DNA of 64,000 bases, taken from positions 129,819 through 193,818 of the forward strand of contig VKHL01000011.1 in the NCBI GenBank assembly GCA_015146655.1, given 5' to 3'. Of this stretch, positions 40,901 to 50,971 are shown piece by piece. Positions within the stretch are counted from its first letter, which is position 1. The number at the start of each line of letters is the position of its first letter. A program made the position numbers and the translations under genes. The stretch is from Ochromonas danica (lineage: Eukaryota > Sar > Chrysophyceae > Chromulinales > Chromulinaceae). The notes beneath the pieces were generated by a model. It was not told the origin of the DNA, made no database searches, and was given only the letters and a program-made list of their open reading frames with translations.

Positions 40901-43775
40901 ACAAGAAAATCATCAGATAATGTAGAGTAGAGTTCATCAGATAAATTTGGGATATTGCTTTCTCATCGCTAAGATTCAGAGGATTGGCTTTTTGTGCAAA
41001 TACAAGTCTTCATATGAACTCAACCAGTCACAACACTATACACTATATCACCTAATGCAAATTAAACTTACTTGGAGAAATCGTTAAGAGCATTGTCTGC
41101 CTCATCTCGATACTGTAACACTGTTGCTCCTCTGATATACTTGACCCCTGCAAATCACACAAGAATGAGGTCAACATCAAGTACCAACAGAACACAAAAC
41201 AACAATAGCATAGACTAATATAGAATAGCAAGCGCTCAGTGTTTTGTTACGCTATTTGTCACCAGTCAATTCTCTAACTTGTAGGAACTTGTAAGACAGG
41301 GATAATTGTTTCACATCACAGCACTTATTGAAATCCTATTTATCCACATCATCATCCAATGCTTACCGTATAAGCGAACAAAGTCCGCAATCTCTTCATC
41401 GTTAACGAAGGCACCGTTCTTAGAGGACCGCTTATTTTGCTGCTGTCTCTCATTATCGACTTCAGACAAGAAAGCTGCGGTGTCGGCTTGCGGATTCTCA
41501 ATTGTAACGAGGAAAAGCACTAAAATGAAAGCAATGCAACACATTAGCATACTAGTATTTGGGATGTCATATGTCAATATTGAGCAAGTATTAAAGGGTT
41601 ATCAGAACATAATTGGGATATTGTGTTACTCATCGTGTATCAGAGGATTGGCTTTTTGTACAATACAGTCATCATATAACCCTTGTTAGCATAGTACCAA
41701 ACATTATACTCACCATCATGTGGTCGAAGCTCTTCCCATTCTTCGCGTATATCACCGTTGAAACGTGCCAAATCGATCTAATGAAAAGCGCATGTGATTA
41801 TCAGCAACGTGCCTTCAATACAAGGCATTACAGTACACCTACCGTGAGTGAGCAATGCACAGCTCTGGGAATAATTTCTCCAAGAAGAGGTTTGGCAACT
41901 TCATCCACACTGACTGATCGAATAGGTGAAGCCATCCTACTCCATCCCGAGAAAACTAATTTATTCATCATTGACAGCTGTTGAGGACCCATTCGTTTTA
42001 CGGCATCCATTATATCTGACCGAATTTCATAAGCACTTTCAGTGAGGTATAACAAGAAATTTCGTCCAAAATAGTCCCGCATAGTAAGAAATTGAAGGTT
42101 AAGTTTTGGTAATGCCAATGTAGATTGCTTTTCATTGGCAAGAGAAGAAGAGGGCAGAAAATCTCCATCCCACAGTAATGTTTCAGTGGGATACAATGGC
42201 AATTTGTTCAGACGATCAACAGATGAAGTGCGAAGATTGATATATTCGTAAACAAGATCTTTAATAAATTGCTCGTCAACATATTCACCATTTTCTCCAA
42301 ACCTTTCATCATCTTTGTCATTGTATACTCCAAGTTTCTTAGCGAGTATCAATAACTCTCGTTTGTCCAGAACAGTTAAATGTTCAAATAGTGATTTCGC
42401 TTTACTCAACTCTCCCATACTTGAGAACACTAATCCACGCAGTTTGAGAGGAAATTCACCAAAAGCGACCTGCTGTATCTGGTTTATACGAGCATTTGCT
42501 CGTTCTTGCAGATCTTGTTTGCTCAGAGGCTCCATAGTGCTATTCTCAACTTCCATTAACAATAGATCCTCTAACAACTCCAGCAGCTTCACAACTTTCT
42601 TTCCACTTGAGAATTTGTTTATGGCTATGAAGACACTCTTTTTTGATCGAAGAACGAAGTGCATATCCTCTAACAACACCGCCAGGTATCGGCGAGTCGT
42701 TGGCTGTGAAAGCAAGTCAAGCAACAATCCGAAAAGAATTTCCAATCTCTTTAAAGAAAAGTCTTCCAACTGTTCTTGAGAGAGGAGTTGTAGAGCATCC
42801 TCGATCAAAAAGAGGATAAAATGAGAATCGCGGTGCAAATCAGCAGCATACTCTTGATTCTTCTCAACTTGTTCGACATGGTCTTCAGTCTTTCGCTTCT
42901 TCAGTGCCTTGCTCGGAGTGGTCTTCTTCGCAGAAGAAGACGATGTTCTTGCTTCAATAGAACTCTTCTGTTCTTGAAACTTCTTCCATTTCTCTGAAAT
43001 AGCTGTGCTTAGAGAGAGTTCATGTTGTAATCTGCTTTTACTCAAGTGGATCCATATGGGCAACGAAACATAACGAAACGTACTTCGTTTGACAGCTTCA
43101 TGCTCACCACTATTGAACGCCCCAGACAAGAACCGCACGAAGCACAGCAAATGAGTCGCCAAGCTGTTGGAGATGTACAAGTCCACCAACTTCGCACATA
43201 AAACATGCAACTTCTCGTCCGTCAAGGGTAACGATTCAAATAAGGGAACATCTTGGAAAAGCTTCTCATTGAATATTAACAAGATGGAGAAAACATGCTC
43301 TTCACTGGCTTGGGCAGAAAAGAAAGGCCACAAGTAGTTCTCCAGGTATCCACTCAATTCCAACAATTGGCGTTTGGTAGGATCAGAACTATTCAATACT
43401 TCATCATACAGTTTCTTGACAAGTTTCTCGTCAAATGCAGATCTATCATTACCCTACAATTCAAAGACATGTGAAACATGTAAGACATATATCTCTAAAT
43501 CAGTTTTCATGTAAGCAAACACTTACATCATGGCGTGTAGGCCAAAATTGACTCGCAATAGCGGCAATAGGACTACTAGCAATATCTTCCACGGACAGAG
43601 ATGATGATTTGACGGGTTCGACTGCTCGGGTTGTCTCGACGACCATTTGAATTTGCTCTTCCCCAACAATTTCATCCCTTTTCTCATCAGACAACACAAC
43701 ATCCTCTTTCTCCCCTTGAGCGTCATCCTCAATAGGACGCTTCTTGGTTACACGAGACTTCCTCTTGGGAGCCAT
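37937..43775 (-). CDS. AQR: Aquarius (IBP160/AQR), intron-binding spliceosomal helicase
   Basis: SF1 RNA helicase of the spliceosome that binds introns upstream of the branch point and, in animals, links splicing to box C/D snoRNP assembly. Nine exons: 43775-43527, 43453-41843, 41777-41714, 41519-41367, 41147-41072, 40842-40582, 40377-39471, 39232-39153, 38936-37937. All phases agree and give 1466 residues (human about 1485). The ATG at 43775 begins [13 protein letters not shown]. Seen: the N-terminal [10 protein letters not shown] armadillo region; [12 protein letters not shown] with the following [14 protein letters not shown]; Walker [10 protein letters not shown] (about residue 894); [11 protein letters not shown] (motif II, about 1138); [55 protein letters not shown]. 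Introns 1-2 are short (73, 65 nt); introns 3-8 are 194-238 nt and each carries a candidate C/D snoRNA. Confidence 0.95.
39014..39108 (-). ncRNA. Candidate box C/D snoRNA in AQR intron 8
   Basis: Related to the intron 4 snoRNA: both have a C-like box followed by AAACAATTATCCCTGTC. Here the C box is ATGATAT, the terminal stem is short (GGGC with GCCC), and the D box would be CAGA rather than CTGA. The 3' end lies 77 nt before the 3' splice site. Weak boxes make this one uncertain alone; support comes from the shared guide and position. Confidence 0.45.
39313..39420 (-). ncRNA. Candidate box C/D snoRNA in AQR intron 7
   Basis: A perfect C box (ATGATGA) follows GGACGCT; CTGA boxes occur after CCACTTTTT and after ATCACG. 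A stem GGACGC with GCGTTCC (one bulge) could close the structure 80 nt before the 3' splice site, with ACAGA just inside it. The D box choice is unclear, so the ends are approximate. Confidence 0.4.
40453..40541 (-). ncRNA. Candidate box C/D-like snoRNA in AQR intron 6
   Basis: A perfect 8-bp terminal stem (GATAGTCC with GGACTATC) encloses 73 nt and ends 75 nt before the 3' splice site, as in the sister introns. A C-like box ATGATTG follows the stem, but the D position reads ATGA instead of CTGA. Position and stem are strong, boxes weak. Confidence 0.42.
40930..41021 (-). ncRNA. Box C/D snoRNA in AQR intron 5
   Basis: 92 nt. An 8-bp terminal stem (GAGTTCAT with ATGAACTC), C box ATGAAGA, D' box CTGA, C' box CGATGAG and D box CTGA are all in place. 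The D' guide AAAAAGCCAATCCT and the C' box are identical to the snoRNA in intron 3. The 3' end is 87 nt from the 3' splice site, so it would be released by trimming of the debranched intron. From memory, AGCCAATCCT pairs with AGGAUUGGCU of large-subunit rRNA. Confidence 0.82.
41230..41326 (-). ncRNA. Box C/D snoRNA candidate in AQR intron 4
   Basis: 97 nt. Terminal stem AAGTGCT with AGCGCTT (one G-U pair), C box GTGATGT (last base off consensus), D' box CTGT after AAACAATTATCC, a C'-like GGTGACA and D box CTGA directly before the closing stem. The 3' end is 82 nt from the 3' splice site. TTATCCCTGT could pair with ACAGGGAUAA in domain V of large-subunit rRNA. It shares this segment with intron 8. 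Confidence 0.65.
41594..41684 (-). ncRNA. Box C/D snoRNA in AQR intron 3
   Basis: 91 nt. Terminal stem AAGGGTTA with TAACCCTT, perfect C box ATGATGA, D' box CTGA after GCCAATCCT, C' box CGATGAG and D box CTGA. The 3' end is 74 nt before the 3' splice site. Sequence outside the boxes and guides differs from the intron 5 snoRNA, as expected for paralogues under selection for the guide. This is the clearest of the six. Confidence 0.86.
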
Positions 43776-44301
43776 GTCTTCGATCACCAACAGGTAGAGT
43801 AAAGTTGTTTAGTTGTGTTTCCTCTGTGGTTGCTGCCGCTGTCTGTCCGGGCTGTGTGGTTCTCACTGAGGCTGGTGCTTAACTTCACCATTCCGACCAT
43901 GCCGAATGTACAGTTTAAATATTGGGTAACGTTCTAGTGGCGGAATGATGTAGGTGGTGCAGTTCATATGTATTTAAGTATATATAATAAACATCATATG
44001 TTAGCGCGTGATAAAAATGCGAATACTCCCATCGAAAATAGCATTTCAACTAAAAGGAAGCACAGACTACGATATGTACAGAAAATAAAAAAATGAACTG
44101 CTTGCATATATTAAGAATTCTCCAAGTTAGCGGCGAGACCAGTTTTCAATAATTTTACAAAATTTGTACAATGCTACAACATACGAGATTCAAACAGAGG
44201 CACCAAGAATCACACTGTTATTTCGCATGCTTGTTGTAACCCATGATGAAAGAAGAAACCCGACAAACCTTCAAGAGCAACCACAAAACACAACTCGACA
44301 A
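43776..44301. other. Spacer upstream of Aquarius
   Basis: 526 bp between the AQR start and the stop of the next minus-strand gene. The first about 150 bp should be the AQR promoter; the rest is AT-rich. No gene or RNA seen. Confidence 0.4.
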
Positions 44302-44934
44302 CTAAATGGGTCCATCAGAATTAAATTCAACAGCCCGTCGGAGCTGGTCTACCAAAGTCTCGTGAAGAACTGTTTCTTCGCCATATGGCAAAGGGATATT
44401 CTGTTTTGCACAAAGGCTAATGAGCTCCTCTATGCTAACACCCAAATCATCACTAATATTTCCAAGTGAACTCTGATATTCCGAATTACAAAGATATGGA
44501 TCCAAAGAATTCAACGCTTCCATTAGTTGCGAGATCTGGTCTCCAGTCATATAGTTGCCAATGCCGCTATCAACATCAATGGGAGAAGTGCAGCCCAATT
44601 GACAAGCAAAATCACCTAAGTAGTCTATACAGAAGTTATAGGACATAGAGATTTCTCTAAGACTCATAGTGGAGATGGCGCACGGATCTTCCTCGTCCTT
44701 GCCCAGTCTGTCAAAGATACCGCGATCAGTCCAGTTCAAAGTTGGTTCATCTTCACCAATGTAGACAGAAATGACCTCTCCTTCTCGATTAACCCAATCA
44801 TTGTTGACCATGTGTCTGATTAGTGGTGAGGAAAGCTTGCTACCAGCCATTGCTTGATTTGCGATTCGAAAGAATGCATGTGCAAAGAGAGGGGCAGCCA
44901 GAAGAAAAAGGAGACGAAAATATGACGAAGACAT
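44302..44934 (-). CDS. Secreted protein of unknown function
   Basis: 210 residues from the ATG at 44934 (MSSSYFRLLFLLAAPLFAHA is a clear signal peptide; the frame further upstream has only a TTG). The mature part is acidic, has six cysteines, including DFACQLGCTSP, and no membrane segment, so it should be secreted or luminal and disulfide-bonded. Not recognised as any family. It is upstream of AQR on the same strand but 526 bp away. Confidence 0.62.
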   Translation of the reverse strand: MSSSYFRLLFLLAAPLFAHAFFRIANQAMAGSKLSSPLIRHMVNNDWVNREGEVISVYIGEDEPTLNWTDRGIFDRLGKDEEDPCAISTMSLREISMSYNFCIDYLGDFACQLGCTSPIDVDSGIGNYMTGDQISQLMEALNSLDPYLCNSEYQSSLGNISDDLGVSIEELISLCAKQNIPLPYGEETVLHETLVDQLRRAVEFNSDGPI

Positions 44935-45343
44935 CTTCCTTTCTGTCAATATTTGAATGCAAAGGGCTAACCTCTAATGCAATAATTATCTCTTGTGGTG
45001 CTCGAAATTGGACCAATCGAATCGCAAAAAGCGAAGCACTCCAGCACAAGATGGTCCATTATTGCGATGCGCGGGGATCAGATTGCCTGTAGACTAGACT
45101 AGTCTATTTTACTGTTCACTTGGCCTTGGCAAAGAAAGGGGTAAAATATTGGCAAGGAGTAGCCGACCGATTGATTAAATGTATGCCAGTAGCATACAAA
45201 ACACAAGTTGTTGTCAATGATTAATTGCAAACTATTGAGTATTTCAGGCATAAAGTTTATTATCTTACAAATTGAGGTGCCCTTTCAAAAGATGCTAAAT
45301 GCGTATTGCTCATAAAACGGGTACAGATGTGAGTTGACTATGA
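44935..45343. other. Spacer, promoter of the secreted-protein gene
   Basis: 409 bp between the start of the secreted-protein gene and the HSP101 stop, both on the minus strand. Nothing but promoter and 3' UTR is expected; no motif is recognised. Confidence 0.4.
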
Positions 45344-48028
45344 TCAGTACTCCATCTGATCGTCGAAATGAAGGACATTCTTCCCGGCATTAGTCTGAGC
45401 ACGAGTGGGATCAACTTTAATAACTTTGAAGGCGAGCTTGTTGTATTCCTCATCCGCGTAGATGCGCAAATGGGAGTGGTTTGGAATTTCTTGAGAGAAG
45501 ATACCTCTGCTGAGCATGGTGACGAGATTCTTTTCCAAGTATCTTCTCAAAGGACGAGCGCCATATAGAGGATCGTAGGCTTGTTGCAAGATAAAATCTA
45601 CTGCAGATGAATCTAACTCGAGTTGAATATCTCGTTCTTGCAAGCGCTCCACAATGAGATCCACGTTCATCTCAATGATGCGACGTAACTGAGGAAGGCC
45701 AAGAGGCTGGAAGAAGATGATGTCATCTAATCTGTTGAGGAACTCCGGACGGAACTGTCTTCGAACAAGAGCCATCACTTGCTCTCGAATAGCCTCGGTA
45801 ATACCTCCTGCTTGACCCGCTTTGAGCAAATGCTCTGCTCCGACATTGCTGGTCAGGATAATAATGGTGTTGGTGAAGTCGACTGTTTTGCCAGAGGAAT
45901 CAGTTAAACGCCCATCGTCCAATACTTGAAGCAAGATATTCAAGACATTTCGGTGAGCCTTCTCGACCTCATCAAATAGCACCACATTATAGGGTCTTCT
46001 GCGAATTGCTTCGGTCAGCTGTCCTCCTTCGTCATGGCCAACATATCCAGGAGGAGCTCCGATGAGTCTCGCCACACTGTGTTCCTCCATATACTCGCTC
46101 ATATCTATTCGCACAACATGTTTGTCATCGTCGAACAACTCAGCCGCCAAAGCTTTAGCAAGCTCTGTTTTACCGACTCCCGTTGGTCCCAAAAAGAGGA
46201 AAGAACCCAATGGTTGCGTTGGTCGAGCAAGCCCTGATCTAGATCTCAACACAGCGTCAGCGATCGCTTGGATGGCTTCGTCTTGGCCAACCACGCGCTT
46301 CTTAAGGACATCGCCCAAATGGATCAATCGATCACTCTCGCCCTTCGATAACTTAGCAACCGGAATGCCCGTCCAACGAGCAATCACCTCAGCAATCTGA
46401 CTAGTGCCCACCACATCTCCTGCCAACTTGGTTGCTTCCTCCCCACTCTCCGCCTCTCGGCGTTTCTCTTCATCCAATGACTTTTGCAAATTCTTAATCT
46501 GCTCCGTAACACCAGGAATTGCATAGTACTTGAGATCAGCGGCGATGTCCATACGGCGATTGCGTTCGGCATCTTCAAGTTTAACTCTCAAGCTATCCAG
46601 CTTGCTCATCAGTTCATTCAGCAGTTTGACTTTGCCACGCTCCAACTCCATGCGAACGCGCAATGGTTTCAACTCCTCGTTGATTTTGGCGAGCTCTTCG
46701 CGAACAGCCAACAAGCGAGCCTCTGAAGCTTTATCCTTTTCCTTGGTCAGAGCAGTTTCTTCAACTTCCAACTTCAACTTAGTACGCTCCAGCTTGTCGA
46801 TCACATCTGGTTGAGAGTCAAGTTGAACACGCACACTGGCGCATGCCTCATCAATGCAATCAATCGCCTTGTCGGGTAGTTGGCGGTTAGGAATATAGCG
46901 ATGAGAAAGCTTCGCAGCTGCTACCAGAGCAGAGTCACGAATACGAACACCGTGATGTACTTCGTATTTTTCCTTCAGACCACGAAGGATGCTGATCGTA
47001 TCATCAACGGTTGGTTCACCAACGTACACTTGTTGGAAGCGGCGTTCGAAGGCCATATCCTTCTCGATATATTGACGATATTCATCCAAAGTAGTCGCAC
47101 CAATGCATTTCAATACACCTCTTGCAAGCATAGGCTTCAGGAGATTAGCAGCATCCATAGAGCCAGAAGTCTTGCCAGCTCCCAGCACTAAATGGAGCTC
47201 GTCAATAAACAAGATCACATTTCCTCCAGCATCTTCCACCTCTTTCAACACAGCTTTGAGGCGTTCTTCAAACTCACCTTGATACTTTGCTCCAGCGATA
47301 AGTGCTCCCATATCCAATGAAAAGAGACGGCAGTTGAGAGACTCGGGAACATCTCCTTTGAGGATACGTTGAGCAAGTCCTTCGACAATGGCAGTCTTTC
47401 CAACACCAGGCTCGCCGATCAAGACGGGATTATTTTTGCGTCGACGAGCAAGCACACCAATGACTCGGCGAATCTCATCGTCTCTGCCGATTACTGGGTC
47501 TAGCTTTCCTTCCTCGGCCAAAGCAGTGAGATCTATGGCATACTTGGAAAGACTGTCATAGGTGCTCTCTGCACTCTTCGATAAGACTCTCTTTGAGCCT
47601 CTGACCATTTTGACAGCTTCTTCAATAGCAGATCTGCTAATACCAAAGGCTTGAAGAACTTCTTTGGCATTCAATAGTGCCAGCAAGACATGATCAACTG
47701 AAATAAAACTATCTTCTTGTTTCTTTTGAATACTATCAGCATCTTGAAATATTTTCAAGAAGGATTGAGTAGGTGAAGGTCCAGAAGGAGAAGGTGGGGA
47801 TTGTGTGGGTAGCTTCTGCAACAACTTTTTTATTTCAGCAAAGCCGTTGTTTCGATTTCCACCCGCTTTCTCCAAAACACTCGAAGCAAGCTCTTTAGGA
47901 TCTTCAAGTAAGGCATAAGCCAAATGAGCGGGAACAAGTTGAGCATGACCTTGTTCAGTGGCATAAGCGATGGCAGCTTGAACCATCTTCATTGTTTTCT
48001 CTGTCAAATTCTCTGGATTGAGTGCCAT
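45344..48028 (-). CDS. HSP101: HSP101/ClpB disaggregase, cytosolic type
   Basis: Hexameric AAA+ chaperone that pulls polypeptides out of aggregates with HSP70. 894 residues, one exon. Clp N-domain repeats at residues about 3-150 ([20 protein letters not shown]); NBD1 with Walker [10 protein letters not shown] (about 203) and Walker B LFIDELH; the middle coiled-coil domain (about 400-530), which marks ClpB/HSP101 rather than ClpC or ClpA; NBD2 with GPTGVGKTE (about 613), FDEVEKAH and the sensor-2 GARPLRR. No transit or signal peptide, so a cytosolic/nuclear location is likely, as for yeast Hsp104 and plant HSP101. A perfect heat-shock element lies about 204 bp upstream. Confidence 0.94.
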   Translation of the reverse strand: MALNPENLTEKTMKMVQAAIAYATEQGHAQLVPAHLAYALLEDPKELASSVLEKAGGNRNNGFAEIKKLLQKLPTQSPPSPSGPSPTQSFLKIFQDADSIQKKQEDSFISVDHVLLALLNAKEVLQAFGISRSAIEEAVKMVRGSKRVLSKSAESTYDSLSKYAIDLTALAEEGKLDPVIGRDDEIRRVIGVLARRRKNNPVLIGEPGVGKTAIVEGLAQRILKGDVPESLNCRLFSLDMGALIAGAKYQGEFEERLKAVLKEVEDAGGNVILFIDELHLVLGAGKTSGSMDAANLLKPMLARGVLKCIGATTLDEYRQYIEKDMAFERRFQQVYVGEPTVDDTISILRGLKEKYEVHHGVRIRDSALVAAAKLSHRYIPNRQLPDKAIDCIDEACASVRVQLDSQPDVIDKLERTKLKLEVEETALTKEKDKASEARLLAVREELAKINEELKPLRVRMELERGKVKLLNELMSKLDSLRVKLEDAERNRRMDIAADLKYYAIPGVTEQIKNLQKSLDEEKRREAESGEEATKLAGDVVGTSQIAEVIARWTGIPVAKLSKGESDRLIHLGDVLKKRVVGQDEAIQAIADAVLRSRSGLARPTQPLGSFLFLGPTGVGKTELAKALAAELFDDDKHVVRIDMSEYMEEHSVARLIGAPPGYVGHDEGGQLTEAIRRRPYNVVLFDEVEKAHRNVLNILLQVLDDGRLTDSSGKTVDFTNTIIILTSNVGAEHLLKAGQAGGITEAIREQVMALVRRQFRPEFLNRLDDIIFFQPLGLPQLRRIIEMNVDLIVERLQERDIQLELDSSAVDFILQQAYDPLYGARPLRRYLEKNLVTMLSRGIFSQEIPNHSHLRIYADEEYNKLAFKVIKVDPTRAQTNAGKNVLHFDDQMEY

Positions 48029-48477
48029 TCTTCTTGATTAAATAGAAAACTTCTTGTACAAAACCACAAAGGTTAAAATAGTAGTAGTATTACTTGTGAA
48101 TAGGCTAAGTGTTGTATGTAGTCGTATGAATTTAATTGTGAAGAGAAGGCTTTGTTGTCTTCCCGGTCTTGTTCGTTCTCTTCGTTGTTGTTGTGGAGGC
48201 AACTTCAATTGATCACACCACCTCCTTGGTCTTCCAGAACCTTCTCTAGTAAAACTCTAAAAATGGGAGTTTTTCAACCATATTTGAACTTCCAGGTGGA
48301 AAGTTTTTCCCTTCCATGGAATAGCAATGCAGTATTCAGCCGGCCACAAACAATGTCTTACTCCTCCAAGAGAATACCAATAAAATATTTAGCTTTGATT
48401 GTTCAATGTTGGTGAACGTACATTTTCTTCTTGCTTACTAAGGACATGTAGTAAAAACAAATTGCCAAAACAGCATT
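48029..48477. promoter_or_regulatory. HSP101 promoter region
   Basis: 449 bp between the HSP101 start and the stop of the CRD-protein gene, both minus strand. It holds the heat-shock element at 48232-48244 and a looser set of TTC/GAA units at about 48291-48325 (AACTTCCAGGTGGAAAG, then CCCTTCCATGGAA). Confidence 0.55.
48232..48244 (-). promoter_or_regulatory. Heat-shock element (HSF binding site)
   Basis: TTCCAGAACCTTC is a perfect three-unit TTCnnGAAnnTTC array, the trimer site of heat-shock factor. Its place about 204 bp upstream of an HSP101 gene makes chance unlikely. Confidence 0.75.
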
Positions 48478-49375
48478 CTATTGTTTAGAGTTAAAATGCT
48501 CAAACATCCAAGACAGAGTAACAAGTGCAAGCGTCATAACAAACGCTAATAAAAAAGAGGAGTGATATCCAGTGGAATGTCCAGCACCTGTGATGGAAGG
48601 GGTACAATAACCAACCTCCGAACCACCTTTCGTGTACTGATTCTCTCGAAAGGGCTGTCCAGGAAAATAGTCTCTCTTGTATGTAACATTCCCACCAACA
48701 TAAGAAGGACTTTCAGGTCCATAGCCATTAAAATACTTGGATTTACCGCAACGCCACAGACCACGTCCAAATCGACAAGATTTAAAGTAATTCTCACAAG
48801 CACTACGACAAGTTGGATAGGTCAAGTCACGGTTAGGATCACATCGAGGGAAGTTCACCCAACAGAACAGATTTCGATAAGCATTCTGACAATCTGTATT
48901 CTTTTTAAAACGATGTTTAATTCTTCCTTTATCACCATATTCATTCTCTCCTTTTCGTTGCAATGAACGGTTTGACTCAAGAGCAATACGTTCTTTAATA
49001 TGAGCTTCACAATTAGTACCAACCCAAGTATCTTTGGTCAGGACTGTGTTGTTAATCCATCGTCCTTCTGGGAACTGTCTCATTGGAGGTAGTGTCTGGT
49101 ACCACATACAGTCACACAGTCACACAGTTAGTTAGTAACCGGTCACCGTTAGTAAGCCTTGTATTAGAGAAAGATAAGACATGACTTACCTTGTAGACAG
49201 GCAAACACGCAGGATAGTCCACACGGTCCTGGCAGTAGGGCATGTTGGTCGCTCTCCATAGAGGATCTAGCGTGTCTGTTGAGCACTCACCAGAATCAGT
49301 GCCCCAGATATAGCAAGAATCAACAAGAGAAATTAGAAGCAGAACATAGAGAGTCCAGAACATCATCGCATTCAT
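48478..49375 (-). CDS. Secreted or membrane-linked Frizzled-type CRD protein
   Basis: 267 residues from exons 49375-49190 and 49095-48478, split by a 94-bp GTAAGT...CCAG intron in phase 0. Residues 1-20 are a signal peptide. The mature part resembles the Frizzled/SFRP cysteine-rich domain: CQDRVDYPACLP before the intron, then NTDCQNAYRNLFCWVNFPRCD and TYPTCRSACENYFKSC, the usual C-x-YPxC and C-R-C-C spacing. A final hydrophobic segment (SSFLLAFVMTLALVTLSW) suits a membrane or GPI anchor. Function in a protist is unknown; related CRDs bind lipids or sterols in animals. Confidence 0.7.
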
Positions 49376-49449
49376 TCACCCAAACCAGTTCAATTCTCTT
49401 TCCAAACTCATTCTCTGTGCTGAAGCACACCTTTCACCCGAAAAACGAA

Positions 49450-49651
49450 ACCGAAAGTTAACTTAATAAGAGATTAGCTTAAGATGATGGAAGGGGCGAT
49501 GGGAAACGAATGTGATGACACAAGGAAAGTAAAGAAAAGGAAGAAACATGGACGATTGTATCATCGAAAAAGAAAGGGAAGCGACTACCTTCAAGTTTTA
49601 CTCCTCAGGTTAAAACTGGGAAATCCAATCGATCCAGCAGCAGTAAGCATC

Positions 49652-49728
<77 letters not shown>

Positions 49729-50620
49729 CNNNNNNNNNNNNNNNNNNNNNNNNNNNNNNNNNNNNNNNNNNNNNNNNNNNNNNNNNNNNNNNNNNNNNNN
49801 NNNNNNNNNNNNNNNNNNNNNNNNNNNNNNNNNNNNNNNNNNNNNNNNNNNNNNNNNNNNNNNNNNNNNNNNNNNNNNNNNNNNNNNNNNNNNNNNNNNN
49901 NNNNNNNNNNNNNNNNNNNNNNNNNNNNNNNNNNNNNNNNNNNNNNNNNNNNNNNNNNNNNNNNNNNNNNNNNNNNNNNNNNNNNNNNNNNNNNNNNNNN
50001 NNNNNNNNNNNNNNNNNNNNNNNNNNNNNNNNNNNNNNNNNNNNNNNNNNNNNNNNNNNNNNNNNNNNNNNNNNNNNNNNNNNNNNNNNNNNNNNNNNNN
50101 NNNNNNNNNNNNNNNNNNNNNNNNNNNNNNNNNNNNNNNNNNNNNNNNNNNNNNNNNNNNNNNNNNNNNNNNNNNNNNNNNNNNNNNNNNNNNNNNNNNN
50201 NNNNNNNNNNNNNNNNNNNNNNNNNNNNNNNNNNNNNNNNNNNNNNNNNNNNNNNNNNNNNNNNNNNNNNNNNNNNNNNNNNNNNNNNNNNNNNNNNNNN
50301 NNNNNNNNNNNNNNNNNNNNNNNNNNNNNNNNNNNNNNNNNNNNNNNNNNNNNNNNNNNNNNNNNNNNNNNNNNNNNNNNNNNNNNNNNNNNNNNNNNNN
50401 NNNNNNNNNNNNNNNNNNNNNNNNNNNNNNNNNNNNNNNNNNNNNNNNNNNNNNNNGCATCATTGGCATGATCTCTCACAGATTATTATTCTTGGTAACA
50501 GGTATAGTGATTGATAATCTTCCTTTCCTTTGTGTCTGGCTACCCTGCAAGATCTAATGAATGATTGGATTGTGGCTTGTGACTAGCTTTGTTTCATATC
50601 GTGAGCTATGGTTGGGTTTA
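49450..50620 (+). pseudogene. Partial SRR1-like gene copy, interrupted by a gap
   Basis: Close but not identical to 53197-54196. It includes the 5' flank, the segment encoding KKGKRLPSSFTP, a CAA repeat that runs into the 727-bp gap, and after the gap the exon 1/intron/exon 2 junction. The ATG used by the intact copy is changed here and in-frame stops lie just upstream, and homology ends inside exon 2 near 50620. Base differences (a few percent plus small indels) show this is a real second copy, not the same locus read twice without change; allelic variation remains possible. Confidence 0.7.
49730..50456. other. Assembly gap (727 N)
   Basis: Unknown bases placed at the end of a CAA trinucleotide run. 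The matching interval in the second copy is about 555 bp, so the gap size is an estimate. Scaffolding across this repeat is the weakest point of the window. Confidence 0.99.
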
Positions 50621-50971
50621 TGAATATTTATTTATTGTTTTTAGCTATGAAACTACTGCATTCACTCTATTTGGATGGCAATTAGAGATTAACGTGGGGG
50701 TGAGATAGTTATCGTTACTTACTTCACTCAATCACACAACAATAAAAGAGTACCTATTTAGTAGATATTAGACTTGTAGATGGACTTGTTCGGCATAATG
50801 GGCAACTATTAAGAGCGCCGTCCGTGAAAATCTATGATCCAATGCACTGAACATGAAATTTGTGTCCGCAATTGCACAATGTGTACGCGTTGAAGATGTT
50901 ATTAGAGGGACATTCTTGACAGCCAGTATTTAGTTTCCTATAGAAAGTTCTGAGCCGGTTAGCTTCCAATG
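50621..50971. other. Spacer, no gene recognised
   Basis: 351 bp after the SRR1-like fragment, AT-rich at first. It ends at the 3' end of the minus-strand gene at 50972. Nothing recognised. Confidence 0.35.

Noticed and set aside
37937-43775. Sequence sharing between AQR introns taken as introner elements
   Set aside because: The shared parts are limited to snoRNA guide and box segments; the splice-site-proximal parts are unrelated, which fits duplicated snoRNAs better than introner copies.
49484-50557. Long open frame across the gap
   Set aside because: It consists of asparagine codons from the CAA run read out of frame, followed by unknown bases.
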